A stretch of 42,545 nucleotides of DNA from an uncultured Erysipelotrichaceae bacterium (GCA_902797275.1 CADBSI010000024.1:1-42545), one strand, 5' to 3'. Shown: positions 1 to 8,183, counted from the stretch's first letter. Notes: generated from the letters alone by a model not told the origin. Numbers and translations: made by a program.

Positions 1-64
1 AGTTATAAATTAGCATATTATATAAAGCTAGAAAATCATAAAATTTAATATTATAATCATTCAT
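1..64 (-). CDS. Partial CDS, N-terminus only, unrecognised
   Basis: A minus-strand reading frame begins with ATG (complement of 62-64) and runs off the left edge. It gives about 21 residues beginning MNDYNIKFYDFL. A good Shine-Dalgarno sequence (AAGGAA on the minus strand, 77-72) lies about seven bases upstream, which is the main reason for calling it a gene. It is divergent from ezrA. Too little is visible to assign a family. Confidence 0.5.
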   Translation of the reverse strand, partial: MNDYNIKFYDFLALYNMLIYN

Positions 65-91
65 AAAAAATTCCTTTCTATTTCTTATATA

Positions 92-115
92 TGTAAAAAT
101 TTTAAAATTTTTACA
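92..115. repeat. 24-bp perfect palindrome between divergent genes
   Basis: The sequence TGTAAAAATTTT is followed directly by its reverse complement. It lies upstream of the partial minus-strand gene and well before ezrA. It could be a dimeric repressor operator or a chance product of the very high AT content. No family-specific operator is recognised. Confidence 0.35.
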
Positions 116-206
116 GGAAATATTATTTTACTAGTTTTATTTCTTTTGTCAAGTAGAAAAATTTAAAAAATATAAATTATTACTATAATTTTTTTAAACT
201 TTATGG

Positions 207-212
207 TATGAT
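207..212 (+). promoter_or_regulatory. Extended -10 (TGG-TATGAT) for ezrA
   Basis: TATGAT is preceded by TGG, forming an extended -10 element about 40 bases before the ezrA start. No convincing -35 element is seen at 17 bases, so the assignment is tentative. Confidence 0.35.
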
Positions 213-250
213 ATTATCATGATGGGGTGTTAGGCTAAAAAGGAGTTATT

Positions 251-1954
251 ATGGATGATGCAAAAAAATTAATTATTATATCATCATGTATATTATTGAT
301 AATAATAATAGTAGTCATAATTATCATATTAAATAAAAACAAAAAGAAACAGATGCGAAAGAAAATAAATAATTTAGATGTAATTAAAAATGATGTATTG
401 TCATTACCATTATTATCAGAAATAGAAAAAGTATCTAGTTTAACTAAAGGAGAACAATTAGAAGAAAAAATAAATAATTATAAAAAGGTTTATGAAGATT
501 TAAAAAATAATTCTTTTAAAAAAATTGAAGATATGATTTTAGAATTAGATTTTCTTGTTCAAGAAAAACCAAAAGATTTTAATTATAAATATTCTTTAAT
601 TGAGTTAGAATTATATAAAAATCGTTATTTAATAAATCATATTTTAGAAGAACTTAAAGAATTAACATCATATGAAGATAAGTATCGTGGTTTAATTGTT
701 AAATTAAAAAATAAATATCGAATAATTAACAGAGAATACGAAAGTAATAAAGATTTATATGGTGTATTAACTGATACTATAGATATGCAATTTGAAAATA
801 TTGAAAAAAGATTTCAAGACTTTGAAATTGTTATAAATGAAAATTTATATAATGAAGTTGTATTAGTAGTACGTTCTCTTGAAAATATGATTGATCATAT
901 GGGAGCAATTATTTTAGAACTACCTGATATTTTAGTTTTATTAAATGATTTAATACCATCAAGAATAAAAGAATTAGAAGTATTAAGAACTAGTATTCAA
1001 GAAGAAGGCTTTACTTTAACTTTTATGAATCTTGATTATAACTTAGCAGAGATAGAAAAAATAGAAAATGATATTGTAGATAGATCTAAAGTATTAAATA
1101 TTGATAATAGTTTAATAGAATTAAAAACTATTTTAGAATTTTTAGATTCTTTATTTAAAGATATAGAAAAAGAAAAAGTTTATAAAAAAGACTTTGATGC
1201 TTCTTCTTATTCATTTGATCAAAGACTTAGTAATTTAAAAAATACCTTAAGAGATATTTATAAACAATTAGATGATATTAAAGTAATGTATGGTTTAAAT
1301 GATGAAGATTTAAAAGATTTAGAAACTATTAGTCTTAATTATAATGATTTAGTAAAAGAATATAAAGCTTTGATTAGAAAAGTTAAAAAACAAGAATTTT
1401 CTTATGGTAAAATAAATGTTTATTTAAATGAATTATCTGGTAATTTAAAATTATTAGAAGATAATTTAGATTTAACTTTAAAGAATTTAGGTAGTATGCA
1501 AGATGATGAAGAAAGAGCAAGAGATCAATTAGAAGAAGTTCAAGAATTGCTTAAAATATGTAAAAGACAAATACAAAGTGTTAAAATACCAGTTGTTGCT
1601 AATAATTATTTTGTTGAATTAAGCGAAGCCAATGAAGCTATTTTAGAAATAATTAAAGAACTTGCTAAGAAACCAATTGTAATTAAAACTTTAAATACTA
1701 GAGTTGATACAGCTAGAGATTTAGTTTTTAAACTTTATAATACTACTAAAAATATTATAAAAAATGCTTATATTTCTGAAAATTTAATTGTTTATGCTAA
1801 TAGATATCGTAGTTCTTCAAGTGATGTTATGAAAAATTTAAATAAAGCTGAAGTAATGTTTTATAAAGGTAATTATGAAGGATCATTAAAATTAGTATTA
1901 GATTTATTAGATAAATTAGAACCTGGTTTTAAAACTAAGATAAATAGTATATAA
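251..1954 (+). CDS. ezrA: Septation ring formation regulator EzrA
   Basis: Membrane-anchored cytoplasmic protein that in Bacillota controls FtsZ ring placement and links it to cell-wall synthesis. One N-terminal membrane segment (about residues 6-28, almost all Ile/Leu/Val) is followed by basic residues and then about 530 residues of charged, heptad-rich coiled coil, matching the spectrin-like EzrA architecture. At 567 aa it is the usual length. AGGAG sits ten bases before the ATG. The downstream order (cysteine desulfurase, thiI, SASP) matches that around B. subtilis ezrA, which supports the call more than any single motif. A terminator follows immediately. Confidence 0.88.
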   Translation: MDDAKKLIIISSCILLIIIIVVIIIILNKNKKKQMRKKINNLDVIKNDVLSLPLLSEIEKVSSLTKGEQLEEKINNYKKVYEDLKNNSFKKIEDMILELDFLVQEKPKDFNYKYSLIELELYKNRYLINHILEELKELTSYEDKYRGLIVKLKNKYRIINREYESNKDLYGVLTDTIDMQFENIEKRFQDFEIVINENLYNEVVLVVRSLENMIDHMGAIILELPDILVLLNDLIPSRIKELEVLRTSIQEEGFTLTFMNLDYNLAEIEKIENDIVDRSKVLNIDNSLIELKTILEFLDSLFKDIEKEKVYKKDFDASSYSFDQRLSNLKNTLRDIYKQLDDIKVMYGLNDEDLKDLETISLNYNDLVKEYKALIRKVKKQEFSYGKINVYLNELSGNLKLLEDNLDLTLKNLGSMQDDEERARDQLEEVQELLKICKRQIQSVKIPVVANNYFVELSEANEAILEIIKELAKKPIVIKTLNTRVDTARDLVFKLYNTTKNIIKNAYISENLIVYANRYRSSSSDVMKNLNKAEVMFYKGNYEGSLKLVLDLLDKLEPGFKTKINSI

Positions 1955-1981
1955 GAGTTGTTTTTACAATTCTTTTTTTAA
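1955..1981 (+). terminator. Rho-independent terminator after ezrA
   Basis: AGAGTTGT pairs with ACAATTCT across a short T-rich loop and is followed by a run of T. Confidence 0.7.
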
Positions 1982-1985
1982 ATAC

Positions 1986-2014
1986 TTGATTATTTTTAAT
2001 TAATTTGGTATTAT
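1986..2014 (+). promoter_or_regulatory. SigA-type promoter for nifS-thiI
   Basis: TTGATT and TATTAT are separated by 17 bases, and TGG precedes the -10 (extended -10). The nifS start lies about 25 bases downstream. Confidence 0.6.
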
Positions 2015-2038
2015 TTTGGAAGTAAAAAGAGGTGTTTT

Positions 2039-3172
2039 ATGGTTTATTTAGATTATAGTGCTACTACTTTAGTTAATGATGATGTTTTAAATACTTTTAC
2101 CAAAGTTAGTAAAGAATTTCCTGGTAATGCTAATTCTTTACATGATTTAGGTCTTAAAAGTCGAGATTTAATGAAATCATCAGTTAAACAAATAGCTGAT
2201 TTATTAAATGTATTTGAAGATGAAATAATTTTAACAAGTGGAGCAAGTGAAGCTAATAACTTAGCTTTAAAAGGAATTGCTTTTAAATATAAAAATCGGG
2301 GTAAACATATAATAAGTACAAAACTAGAACATTCAAGTGTTTTAAATACTTTAAATTATTTAGAAACTCTTGGTTATGAAATTGATTATTTGGAAATATT
2401 ACCAGATGGAAAAATTGATTTAAATGATTTAAAAAAGAAAATTAGAGATGATACTATTTTAGTTAGTATAAGTCAAGTAAACTCAGAGATTGGAATAATT
2501 CAAGATATAGATTTAATTGGAAAAATTTTAAAAGAATATAAAAAAATTATTTTTCATGTTGATGGAACTCAAGCTGTTGGTAAAATTAAAGTTAATTTAG
2601 CAAGTGTTGATTTATATTCCTTTTCAGGTCATAAAATATATGGTTTAGATGGAGTAGGATGTCTAGTTAAAAAAAGAGGTATTGAATTAACACCTCTTAT
2701 TCATGGGGGAAAAAGTCAAACAATATATAGAAGTGGAACACCTTGTGTTGCTTTGTATGCAAGTTTAGCTAAAGCTTTAAGACTTGTTTTAACTGATTTT
2801 AATGAAAAATATAATCATGTAAAAGAATTAAATGAATATTTAAAAGATAAATTACAAGAAATAGATGGAGTTATAATAAATAGTAATAGTAATTGTGTTT
2901 ATCATATTGTTAATTTAAGTGTTTTAGGAATAAAACCTGAAACTATGCTACATGCTTTAGCTAGTAAAGATATTTATATTTCAACTAAAACCGCTTGTAG
3001 TGATGATGCTAGTTTATCTTTAAGTGTTTTAGAATTTACTAAAAATAAAGATTTAGCTAAAAGTAGTATAAGAATTAGTTTATCTTATTTAACTACAAAA
3101 GAAGAAATAGATTATTTTTTAACTGTATTTAAAGAAAAAATAAATGAATTAAGATTTAAGAAAGGGGAATAA
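2039..3172 (+). CDS. nifS: Cysteine desulfurase (NifS/IscS family)
   Basis: PLP enzyme that removes sulfur from cysteine, forming a persulfide for transfer to acceptor proteins. Visible signatures are the fold-type I N-terminus (YLDYSATT), the PLP-binding Lys199 in SGHKIYG, the HVDGTQAVGK segment, and the active-site loop with Cys320 in STKTACSDD. Length (377 aa) is typical. The gene is five bases from thiI, so its likely acceptor is ThiI for tRNA 4-thiouridine synthesis, as with NifZ-ThiI in B. subtilis. No IscU or SufU scaffold lies nearby, which fits a dedicated desulfurase. The start is preceded by GAGGTG. An equivalent B. subtilis name would be nifZ. Confidence 0.93.
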   Translation: MVYLDYSATTLVNDDVLNTFTKVSKEFPGNANSLHDLGLKSRDLMKSSVKQIADLLNVFEDEIILTSGASEANNLALKGIAFKYKNRGKHIISTKLEHSSVLNTLNYLETLGYEIDYLEILPDGKIDLNDLKKKIRDDTILVSISQVNSEIGIIQDIDLIGKILKEYKKIIFHVDGTQAVGKIKVNLASVDLYSFSGHKIYGLDGVGCLVKKRGIELTPLIHGGKSQTIYRSGTPCVALYASLAKALRLVLTDFNEKYNHVKELNEYLKDKLQEIDGVIINSNSNCVYHIVNLSVLGIKPETMLHALASKDIYISTKTACSDDASLSLSVLEFTKNKDLAKSSIRISLSYLTTKEEIDYFLTVFKEKINELRFKKGE

Positions 3173-3177
3173 TAAAG

Positions 3178-4377
3178 ATGAATAGAATAATTTTAATAAA
3201 GTATGGTGAATTAACAACTAAAAAAAGTAATAGAAAGTTTTTTATTAATACTTTATATAATAATATTATAAAAAAATGTAAAGATTTAAATGTTATAATT
3301 TCTAAAGATATATCAAGAATGTATATAGAATATGAAAGTTTAGATGAAGAGTTAGTAATTAAAAGAATAGGGGAGGTATTTGGTATTCATGCATATTCAA
3401 TTGCTTATAAGACTTTAACTAATTTAGATAGTATTAAAAGTACTATTAGAGAGATTATAGAAGATTTAGATAAAGATAAAAAATATACATTTAAGGTTGA
3501 AACCAAAAGAAGTTATAAAAAATTTTTAATGAATTCTATGGAATGTAATGATGAATTTGGAAGTTTCATTTTAAAAAATTATAAAAATTTTAAGGTAGAT
3601 GTACATAATCCATCTTTAACTTTTCATGTTGAAATTAGAGAGAATTATTCATATGTTTATTTAAATGAATATAAAGGTATTGGTGGTTATCCTGTTGGAA
3701 CACTTGGACATGCTATGTTGATGCTATCAGGGGGAATTGATTCTCCAGTTGCTGGGTATTTGGCTCTTAAAAGAGGAATTAAATTAGATTTAGTATATTT
3801 TGAAGCAATTCCCCATACTTCACTTGAAGCTAGAAACAAGGTTATTGAACTTTCTAAAAAGTTAAGTATATATGGTGGAGAAATGCGTTTAATAATTGTT
3901 CCTTTTACCAAACTTCAAGAAAATATTTATAAAAATGTTTCAGAGAATTACTCTATTACTATTATGCGCAGAATGATGTATCGTATTATGGAAAAACTTA
4001 CCTTACGTTTTAAAAGTTTAGCTATTATTAATGGAGAATCGGTAGGACAAGTTGCTAGTCAAACATTAACTAGTATGTCTGTTATAAATAATGTTACAAA
4101 TATTCCTGTTATTCGTCCAGTTGCTTGTCTTGATAAATTGGAAATAATTGATATAAGTAAAAAAATTGATACATATGATATAAGTATTTTACCATATGAA
4201 GATTGTTGTACTATCTTTGTACCACGTCATCCGGTTATAAATCCAGTTTTATCAGAATGTATTAAAATGGAAAGTACTTTTAATTATGAAGAAATGATAG
4301 ATGAAATACTTGCTAATTTAAATATAATTACTATTACTCCAGATATGGATAAAAATAAATATGATGATATATTATAA
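3178..4377 (+). CDS. thiI: tRNA 4-thiouridine synthase ThiI
   Basis: Adenylates U8 of tRNA and installs 4-thiouridine, using persulfide sulfur from the desulfurase encoded just upstream. The N-terminal ferredoxin-like and THUMP region spans about residues 1-165. The ATP-pyrophosphatase PP-loop SGGIDS is at residues 184-189. The protein ends after the pyrophosphatase domain at 399 aa, without the C-terminal rhodanese domain of the E. coli enzyme, as is usual for Bacillota. It is co-transcribed with nifS (5-base gap), and the SD AAAGGGG lies at the end of nifS. Confidence 0.95.
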   Translation: MNRIILIKYGELTTKKSNRKFFINTLYNNIIKKCKDLNVIISKDISRMYIEYESLDEELVIKRIGEVFGIHAYSIAYKTLTNLDSIKSTIREIIEDLDKDKKYTFKVETKRSYKKFLMNSMECNDEFGSFILKNYKNFKVDVHNPSLTFHVEIRENYSYVYLNEYKGIGGYPVGTLGHAMLMLSGGIDSPVAGYLALKRGIKLDLVYFEAIPHTSLEARNKVIELSKKLSIYGGEMRLIIVPFTKLQENIYKNVSENYSITIMRRMMYRIMEKLTLRFKSLAIINGESVGQVASQTLTSMSVINNVTNIPVIRPVACLDKLEIIDISKKIDTYDISILPYEDCCTIFVPRHPVINPVLSECIKMESTFNYEEMIDEILANLNIITITPDMDKNKYDDIL

Positions 4378-4380
4378 TTT

Positions 4381-4418
4381 AAAATATTCTTATTAATTAT
4401 TAATGAGAATATTTTTTA
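4381..4418 (+). terminator. Strong terminator after thiI
   Basis: A stem of about 16 bp (AAATATTCTTATTAAT against ATTAATGAGAATATTT, with one G-U pair) is followed by T residues. Confidence 0.7.
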
Positions 4419-4450
4419 AAAAATAGGAAAAATTTACCAGTTAATAAATC

Positions 4451-4479
4451 GTATAAAAAGAGTAATTTGTAGCAATCTA
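4451..4479 (+). promoter_or_regulatory. Possible SigG-type forespore promoter for SASP gene
   Basis: GTATA and CAATCTA are separated by 17 bases. This resembles the SigG pattern (GHATR, 17-18 bases, CATNHTA) with one mismatch in the -10. SASP genes are known SigG targets. The same GTATA -35 with a 17-base spacer occurs before spoVAC. No SigA-like elements are evident here. Confidence 0.4.
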
Positions 4480-4498
4480 TTAGTGTGGAGGTGAAACA

Positions 4499-4717
4499 AT
4501 GAACTCAAATAAAGATGCTTTAAAGATGAGAGTTCCAGGTGCTAAACAAGCTATCGATAAAATGAAATATGAAATAGCTAGCGAATTTGGTGTTAATTTA
4601 GGACCAGATACTACATCTCGTGCTAATGGATCTGTAGGTGGAGAAATTACTAAAAGATTAGTACAAAATGGATTAAACCATATTAGTGGAAGTTATAATA
4701 CTAACCAAAACTATTAA
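4499..4717 (+). CDS. sspA: Alpha/beta-type small acid-soluble spore protein
   Basis: DNA-coating protein of the spore core that protects DNA and is degraded at germination by the GPR protease. The 72-aa protein has the germination protease recognition motif EIASEF (residues 25-30), followed by GVNLGPDTTSRANGSVGG and EITKRLV, which are nearly identical to the B. subtilis SspA core. The SD GGAGGTG is excellent. It is monocistronic between two terminators. The exact paralogue letter (sspA, B, C or D) cannot be fixed from sequence alone, but the position after thiI matches sspA. Confidence 0.95.
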   Translation: MNSNKDALKMRVPGAKQAIDKMKYEIASEFGVNLGPDTTSRANGSVGGEITKRLVQNGLNHISGSYNTNQNY

Positions 4718-4734
4718 TTTAAACCATAAATAAG

Positions 4735-4778
4735 AAATTAGTTCCTTTAAGATTGGTTAAGGGAACTAATTTTTATTA
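4735..4778 (+). terminator. Terminator after SASP gene
   Basis: AATTAGTTCC with TTTAA pairs with TTAAGGGAACTAATT around a six-base loop, followed by T residues. Confidence 0.75.
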
Positions 4779-4795
4779 TGATTTTTTTTTGAAAT

Positions 4796-4824
4796 TTGAC
4801 AGATTAGTAAAAATATGGTATAAT
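4796..4824 (+). promoter_or_regulatory. Near-consensus SigA promoter for kinase-like/HAD unit
   Basis: TTGACA, a 17-base spacer and TATAAT, with TGG before the -10. It is among the best vegetative promoters in the window. Confidence 0.8.
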
Positions 4825-4867
4825 CAAGCCACTTATCGTATTATGGGCTTAAATAGTTGGGGGTTGT

Positions 4868-5599
4868 ATGAAAGAATTGAATTTTACTAGTCAAGATTTA
4901 AAAGAATATATAGATGAAGGTACTTTAATAAGTGATAGTGGTAGTTTTGGTTCAGTTTTTTTACACGGGAAAGATTTAATAAAACTTAAGAAAAATTTGT
5001 ATCAATTATTAAAAATTAATAGAAAAGAGGTAGCTTCATTTGTTGTTGAAGACGTTTATAGATGGGGAAAAACTCCTTTTGTTGAAAAAAAACAGATAGA
5101 AGACTTACAAGAAAAACAAAAAAATGTAAAATTAACTGAATTTGATAAAGGAATAGTTTTGGTAAATGGAACAATATGTGGTACCATCCTTGCTAATCAC
5201 ATAGAATATAAAGATTTAACATATTATGATGATTTAGACTTAATAACAATGTTAAAAATATTAGAAAATGTTTTATTAGCTCTAAAGGAGTTAGATGATA
5301 ATAAAGTAAGCCATTTAGATTTATGCAAAGGAGAAAGATTTAATCCTACTTTAAATATTTTATATAAAGGTACAGATATAAAATTATGTGATTTAAGTGG
5401 AGAATTTATTACTTATGATAATACTTTTAATCCTGCTGAAATGTATTTAGAGTATGCTAAAACTATTAATTTTCTTATTAAAAAAATAATTAAGAAAGAT
5501 AAATCTATGAAAAGTTTATTTGCAAATTTATCTTATGATGCAACATCTTATGAAGAATCACTTACACTTTTAGAAGATATTAAAAAATTAATTAAATAG
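4868..5599 (+). CDS. Protein-kinase-like protein, function unknown
   Basis: The 243-aa protein carries the pattern of a eukaryotic-like kinase fold. There is a glycine-rich loop SGSFGSV (about residues 24-30), a candidate ATP-binding Lys39 in DLIKLKK, a catalytic-loop-like segment HLD (149-151) with Asn163 in TLNIL, and Asp175 in CDLSGE where DFG is expected. The spacing between HLD and the Asn is longer than in canonical kinases (HRDxxxxN), through an insert around residues 153-160. It is short for a full kinase, with little C-lobe, and has no membrane segment. SD is a G-run just before the ATG. It is followed after eight bases by a HAD-like gene, so the two probably act together. Substrate is unknown; a pseudokinase or small-molecule kinase is possible. 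Confidence 0.55.
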   Translation: MKELNFTSQDLKEYIDEGTLISDSGSFGSVFLHGKDLIKLKKNLYQLLKINRKEVASFVVEDVYRWGKTPFVEKKQIEDLQEKQKNVKLTEFDKGIVLVNGTICGTILANHIEYKDLTYYDDLDLITMLKILENVLLALKELDDNKVSHLDLCKGERFNPTLNILYKGTDIKLCDLSGEFITYDNTFNPAEMYLEYAKTINFLIKKIIKKDKSMKSLFANLSYDATSYEESLTLLEDIKKLIK

Positions 5600-5607
5600 G
5601 AGGAATT

Positions 5608-6447
5608 ATGATTAATTTAAATGAATTTAATAGAAATAAAATAATAAAACTAATTAATGATATTCAAAATTGTAATGAGGATTATATATTATATGTTATT
5701 GATGTTGATGATGTAGTATATAATACTGAACCTGTTATGCAAAAAGTATTAATGTCAATAGATCCACGTGCAACAAAGAAATATCGTGAAAAAATAGCTA
5801 GAGAAACTTCTGAAGACTCTGCTTACGAAACTACTAAGTCATTTGCTATTTTGGATTCTATTTTAGAAGAAACTCCTTATGTTGATGAAAAGGAAAATGG
5901 TACATATCAAACAAATGTATACCCAAAAATAGATTATGAAAAAATATATGCTTTAGAAAATTTAATGCCAAATGCTGTTTTTAATATAAATGAAATGCTA
6001 AAAAATCGAAAGAAAAATGAATTCTTTATTTACTTATCTCATATTAATCCTATTAGAGAAGGTGTAATTAAAACGAGACGCTTATATGAACTTACTCCTG
6101 ATATAGATGCTGTTATGACTTTACCATATCATATTAAACCAGGTATTAAAGAAGTAAGTAGTAAAGCTGCTTTTCTAAAAAATTCTTTAGCTTTAGATAC
6201 TTTAGAAAATTGTATTTTAATAGATAACAGTAAAAGTAATGGAAGAGATTGGCGTAGCCATGGAGGAACAGATATTCGCTTTTTACCAGAAGGTCATGAT
6301 GCAAATGTGGATTTAATGGATAGAATTATGAAACTTACATATATTGATCCTTACGCTATTTGTAATAGTGTAGTTTTAATAAACTACTTAAAAACTAATC
6401 AAAATTATTGTATGGAAGAAGATACTAAAAAATTAATTAAAAGATAA
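5608..6447 (+). CDS. HAD-superfamily-like protein, function unknown
   Basis: The 279-aa protein begins with a helical segment, then shows HAD motif I, IDVDDVVY (Asp32 nucleophile, Asp34). Candidates for later motifs are the Ser of YLSHINP (motif II), Lys in PGIKEVSSK (motif III), and LIDNSKSNGRDW (motif IV, normally DD or DxxxD). This suggests a phosphatase or phosphotransferase. AGGAGG lies directly before the ATG and the gene is eight bases from the kinase-like gene. A kinase-like/phosphatase-like pair is an attractive reading, but no substrate can be named and the later HAD motifs are weak. Confidence 0.5.
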   Translation: MINLNEFNRNKIIKLINDIQNCNEDYILYVIDVDDVVYNTEPVMQKVLMSIDPRATKKYREKIARETSEDSAYETTKSFAILDSILEETPYVDEKENGTYQTNVYPKIDYEKIYALENLMPNAVFNINEMLKNRKKNEFFIYLSHINPIREGVIKTRRLYELTPDIDAVMTLPYHIKPGIKEVSSKAAFLKNSLALDTLENCILIDNSKSNGRDWRSHGGTDIRFLPEGHDANVDLMDRIMKLTYIDPYAICNSVVLINYLKTNQNYCMEEDTKKLIKR

Positions 6448-6449
6448 CA

Positions 6450-6481
6450 ATAAACCTCGTAATTGAACGAGGTTTATTTTA
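6450..6481. terminator. Convergent terminator
   Basis: AAACCTCG and CGAGGTTT form a hairpin followed by TATTTT. It lies between the plus-strand HAD-like gene and the minus-strand coat-like gene, and can serve the plus strand. Confidence 0.7.
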
Positions 6482-6739
6482 GTAATAAATATTTGTATTA
6501 AAATAAGGTGGATAATAAGGCATTGGTTGATTAGGAGGAAAATATACTGGAATTGGTCCTTGATTATTATAATTTGGTCTTCCTACTAAATAACCACCAA
6601 CTCCACCTAATAAAAATGGTGCTAAAAATCCACCACCTATAAATCTATCTCCATTATTATAATAAGTTGTAGTAGGATAATTTTTATAATTCTTTTGATA
6701 ATTATTCCTATTTTGTGGTATATTATAATTAGTATACAT
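6479..6739 (-). CDS. Small Tyr/Asn/Pro/Gly-rich protein, possible spore coat protein
   Basis: The 86-aa protein is rich in Tyr, Asn and Pro at both ends. It has a central hydrophobic glycine-rich stretch (FIGGGFLAPFLLGG, about residues 33-46). This resembles small coat or spore-associated proteins common in sporulating Bacillota, but no named family is recognised. AGGAG precedes the ATG at 6737-6739. The sporulation genes elsewhere in the window are compatible with, but do not prove, a coat role. Confidence 0.55.
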   Translation of the reverse strand: MYTNYNIPQNRNNYQKNYKNYPTTTYYNNGDRFIGGGFLAPFLLGGVGGYLVGRPNYNNQGPIPVYFPPNQPMPYYPPYFNTNIYY

Positions 6740-6785
6740 AAAATACTCCTTTCTCTGTATTTTATGTTAATGAAAGGATTTGTTT

Positions 6786-7883
6786 ATGGAAAGAGTTAAA
6801 AAATTAAGTGAAACAATTGTTAATCATAGTTTACAAGTTAAAAAAGGTGATAAGGTTTTAATAACTTATCAATCAAATGAATGTAATTATTTTATAAAAA
6901 CTTTAATTAAAGAAATATTAGTTCAAGGGGGAATTCCGACCGTTAAATATCTTGATCCTGAGTTTGAAAATATAATTAAAGAAAACTTAAATGATAATAT
7001 AATAGAAAATAAGAAAAATATTTTTAAATTTGAAGTCGAGGAATATGATTGTTTTATTCAAATAAGATATACTACAAGCGATTATTATGATAAGAATGTT
7101 GATAGAGATTTAAATAATAAATTAAAAGAAGAACTTAGTCCTTTTAAAGATATTGAAATTAATCAAAGAAGATGGATACTTTTAAATTATCCAAGTTATG
7201 TAGATGCTTATAAAGCTAAGACTAGTTATGAAAGTTTCTTTAATTTTGCTTTTGATACTATGACAGTTGATTATGACAAGATGCATAAGTCGATGCTACC
7301 TTTAAAAAAACTAATGGAAAACACGGATAAAGTAAGAATTACAGCACCTGGAACTGATATTACTTTTAGTATTAAAGGATTACCTGCAATTATTTGCTCA
7401 GGTGAAGCTAATATTCCAGATGGGGAAGTATTTACAGCACCTATTAAAGATAGTGTTAATGGAACAATTACTTATAATACTCCATCTCCATATAATGGTA
7501 ATATCTTTCATGATGTTAGTTTAACATTTAAAGATGGAAAAATTATTAAAGCAACATCAAGAGAAGGTGATGATGAAATAAATAAAATATTTGATACTGA
7601 TGAAGGTAGTAGATATATAGGAGAATTTTCACTTGGTTTGAATCCTATGATAATGCATCCGATTGGAGACATTTTATATGATGAAAAAATAGCAGGTAGT
7701 ATTCATTTTACTCCAGGGTCTGCTTATAAGGAATGCTATAATGGAAATGATTCTAATATTCACTGGGACATGGTTTTAATTCAAAGAAGTGATTATGGTG
7801 GTGGAAATATCTATTTTGATGATAAATTAATTCGAGAAAATGGAATATTTGTTCTTGATGAATTAAAAGATTTAAATTACTAA
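6786..7883 (+). CDS. M29-family metallo-aminopeptidase
   Basis: Cytoplasmic aminopeptidase of the AmpS/PepS/thermophilic M29 family, releasing N-terminal residues from peptides with two metal ions. Family features are visible: SGEANIPDGEVFTAP (first Glu ligand), IHFTPGSAYKE and the HWDMV segment near the C-terminus (His and Asp ligands), and GEFSLGLNP. At 365 aa it is shorter than the usual ~410. The start is the ATG at 6786. A TTG six bases earlier abuts the SD (AAAGGA, 6773-6778) and is unlikely to be used. It stands alone, ending about 30 bases before the asnS promoter. Confidence 0.85.
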   Translation: MERVKKLSETIVNHSLQVKKGDKVLITYQSNECNYFIKTLIKEILVQGGIPTVKYLDPEFENIIKENLNDNIIENKKNIFKFEVEEYDCFIQIRYTTSDYYDKNVDRDLNNKLKEELSPFKDIEINQRRWILLNYPSYVDAYKAKTSYESFFNFAFDTMTVDYDKMHKSMLPLKKLMENTDKVRITAPGTDITFSIKGLPAIICSGEANIPDGEVFTAPIKDSVNGTITYNTPSPYNGNIFHDVSLTFKDGKIIKATSREGDDEINKIFDTDEGSRYIGEFSLGLNPMIMHPIGDILYDEKIAGSIHFTPGSAYKECYNGNDSNIHWDMVLIQRSDYGGGNIYFDDKLIRENGIFVLDELKDLNY

Positions 7884-7915
7884 TATAAAAAATAAAAAAT
7901 TTATAGATAAACTTA

Positions 7916-7945
7916 TTGACTTTTATAAAAAAATGGTTATATAAT
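7916..7945 (+). promoter_or_regulatory. SigA promoter for T-box/asnS
   Basis: TTGACT, an 18-base spacer and TATAAT, just upstream of the T-box leader. Confidence 0.7.
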
Positions 7946-7954
7946 ATAACTAAT

Positions 7955-8170
7955 TAAAGCGTTGATGCAGAGAAGTATTATATTTAGCTCCTTTTAGAGA
8001 GTTAATGGTCGGTGAAAATTAACAGGAAGAATATAAGAATAACACTGTGGAGCATATTTCTGAAATTAGTAGGAAATATCGGTTTATAACCGTTATCAAA
8101 AAGAGATATCAGCACTGATAAGAAGAGTGGTACCGTGATTAGTCGCCTCTTTTGATCGGTGCTTTTATTT
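7955..8170 (+). promoter_or_regulatory. T-box riboswitch, Asn-specific, controlling asnS
   Basis: The leader carries the hallmark T-box AGAGTGGTACCGTGA (about 8124-8138), which pairs with uncharged tRNA. A terminator stem AGCACTGAT (8111-8119) and ATCGGTGCT (8155-8163) is followed by a T-rich tract. An AAC codon at 8041-8043 in the 3' half of stem I is the likely Asn specifier, consistent with the downstream gene. Uncharged tRNA-Asn should favour the antiterminator and switch asnS on. The specifier placement is by inspection, not by folding. Confidence 0.9.
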
Positions 8171-8183
8171 TTAAGGAGGATGT

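Noticed and set aside
3687..3911. Minus-strand ORF inside thiI
   Set aside because: It is a shadow of the PP-loop region of thiI with no SD.
6780..6788. TTG start for the M29 aminopeptidase
   Set aside because: It lies one base from the SD. The ATG at 6786 has proper spacing and gives the family-like N-terminus MERVKKL.
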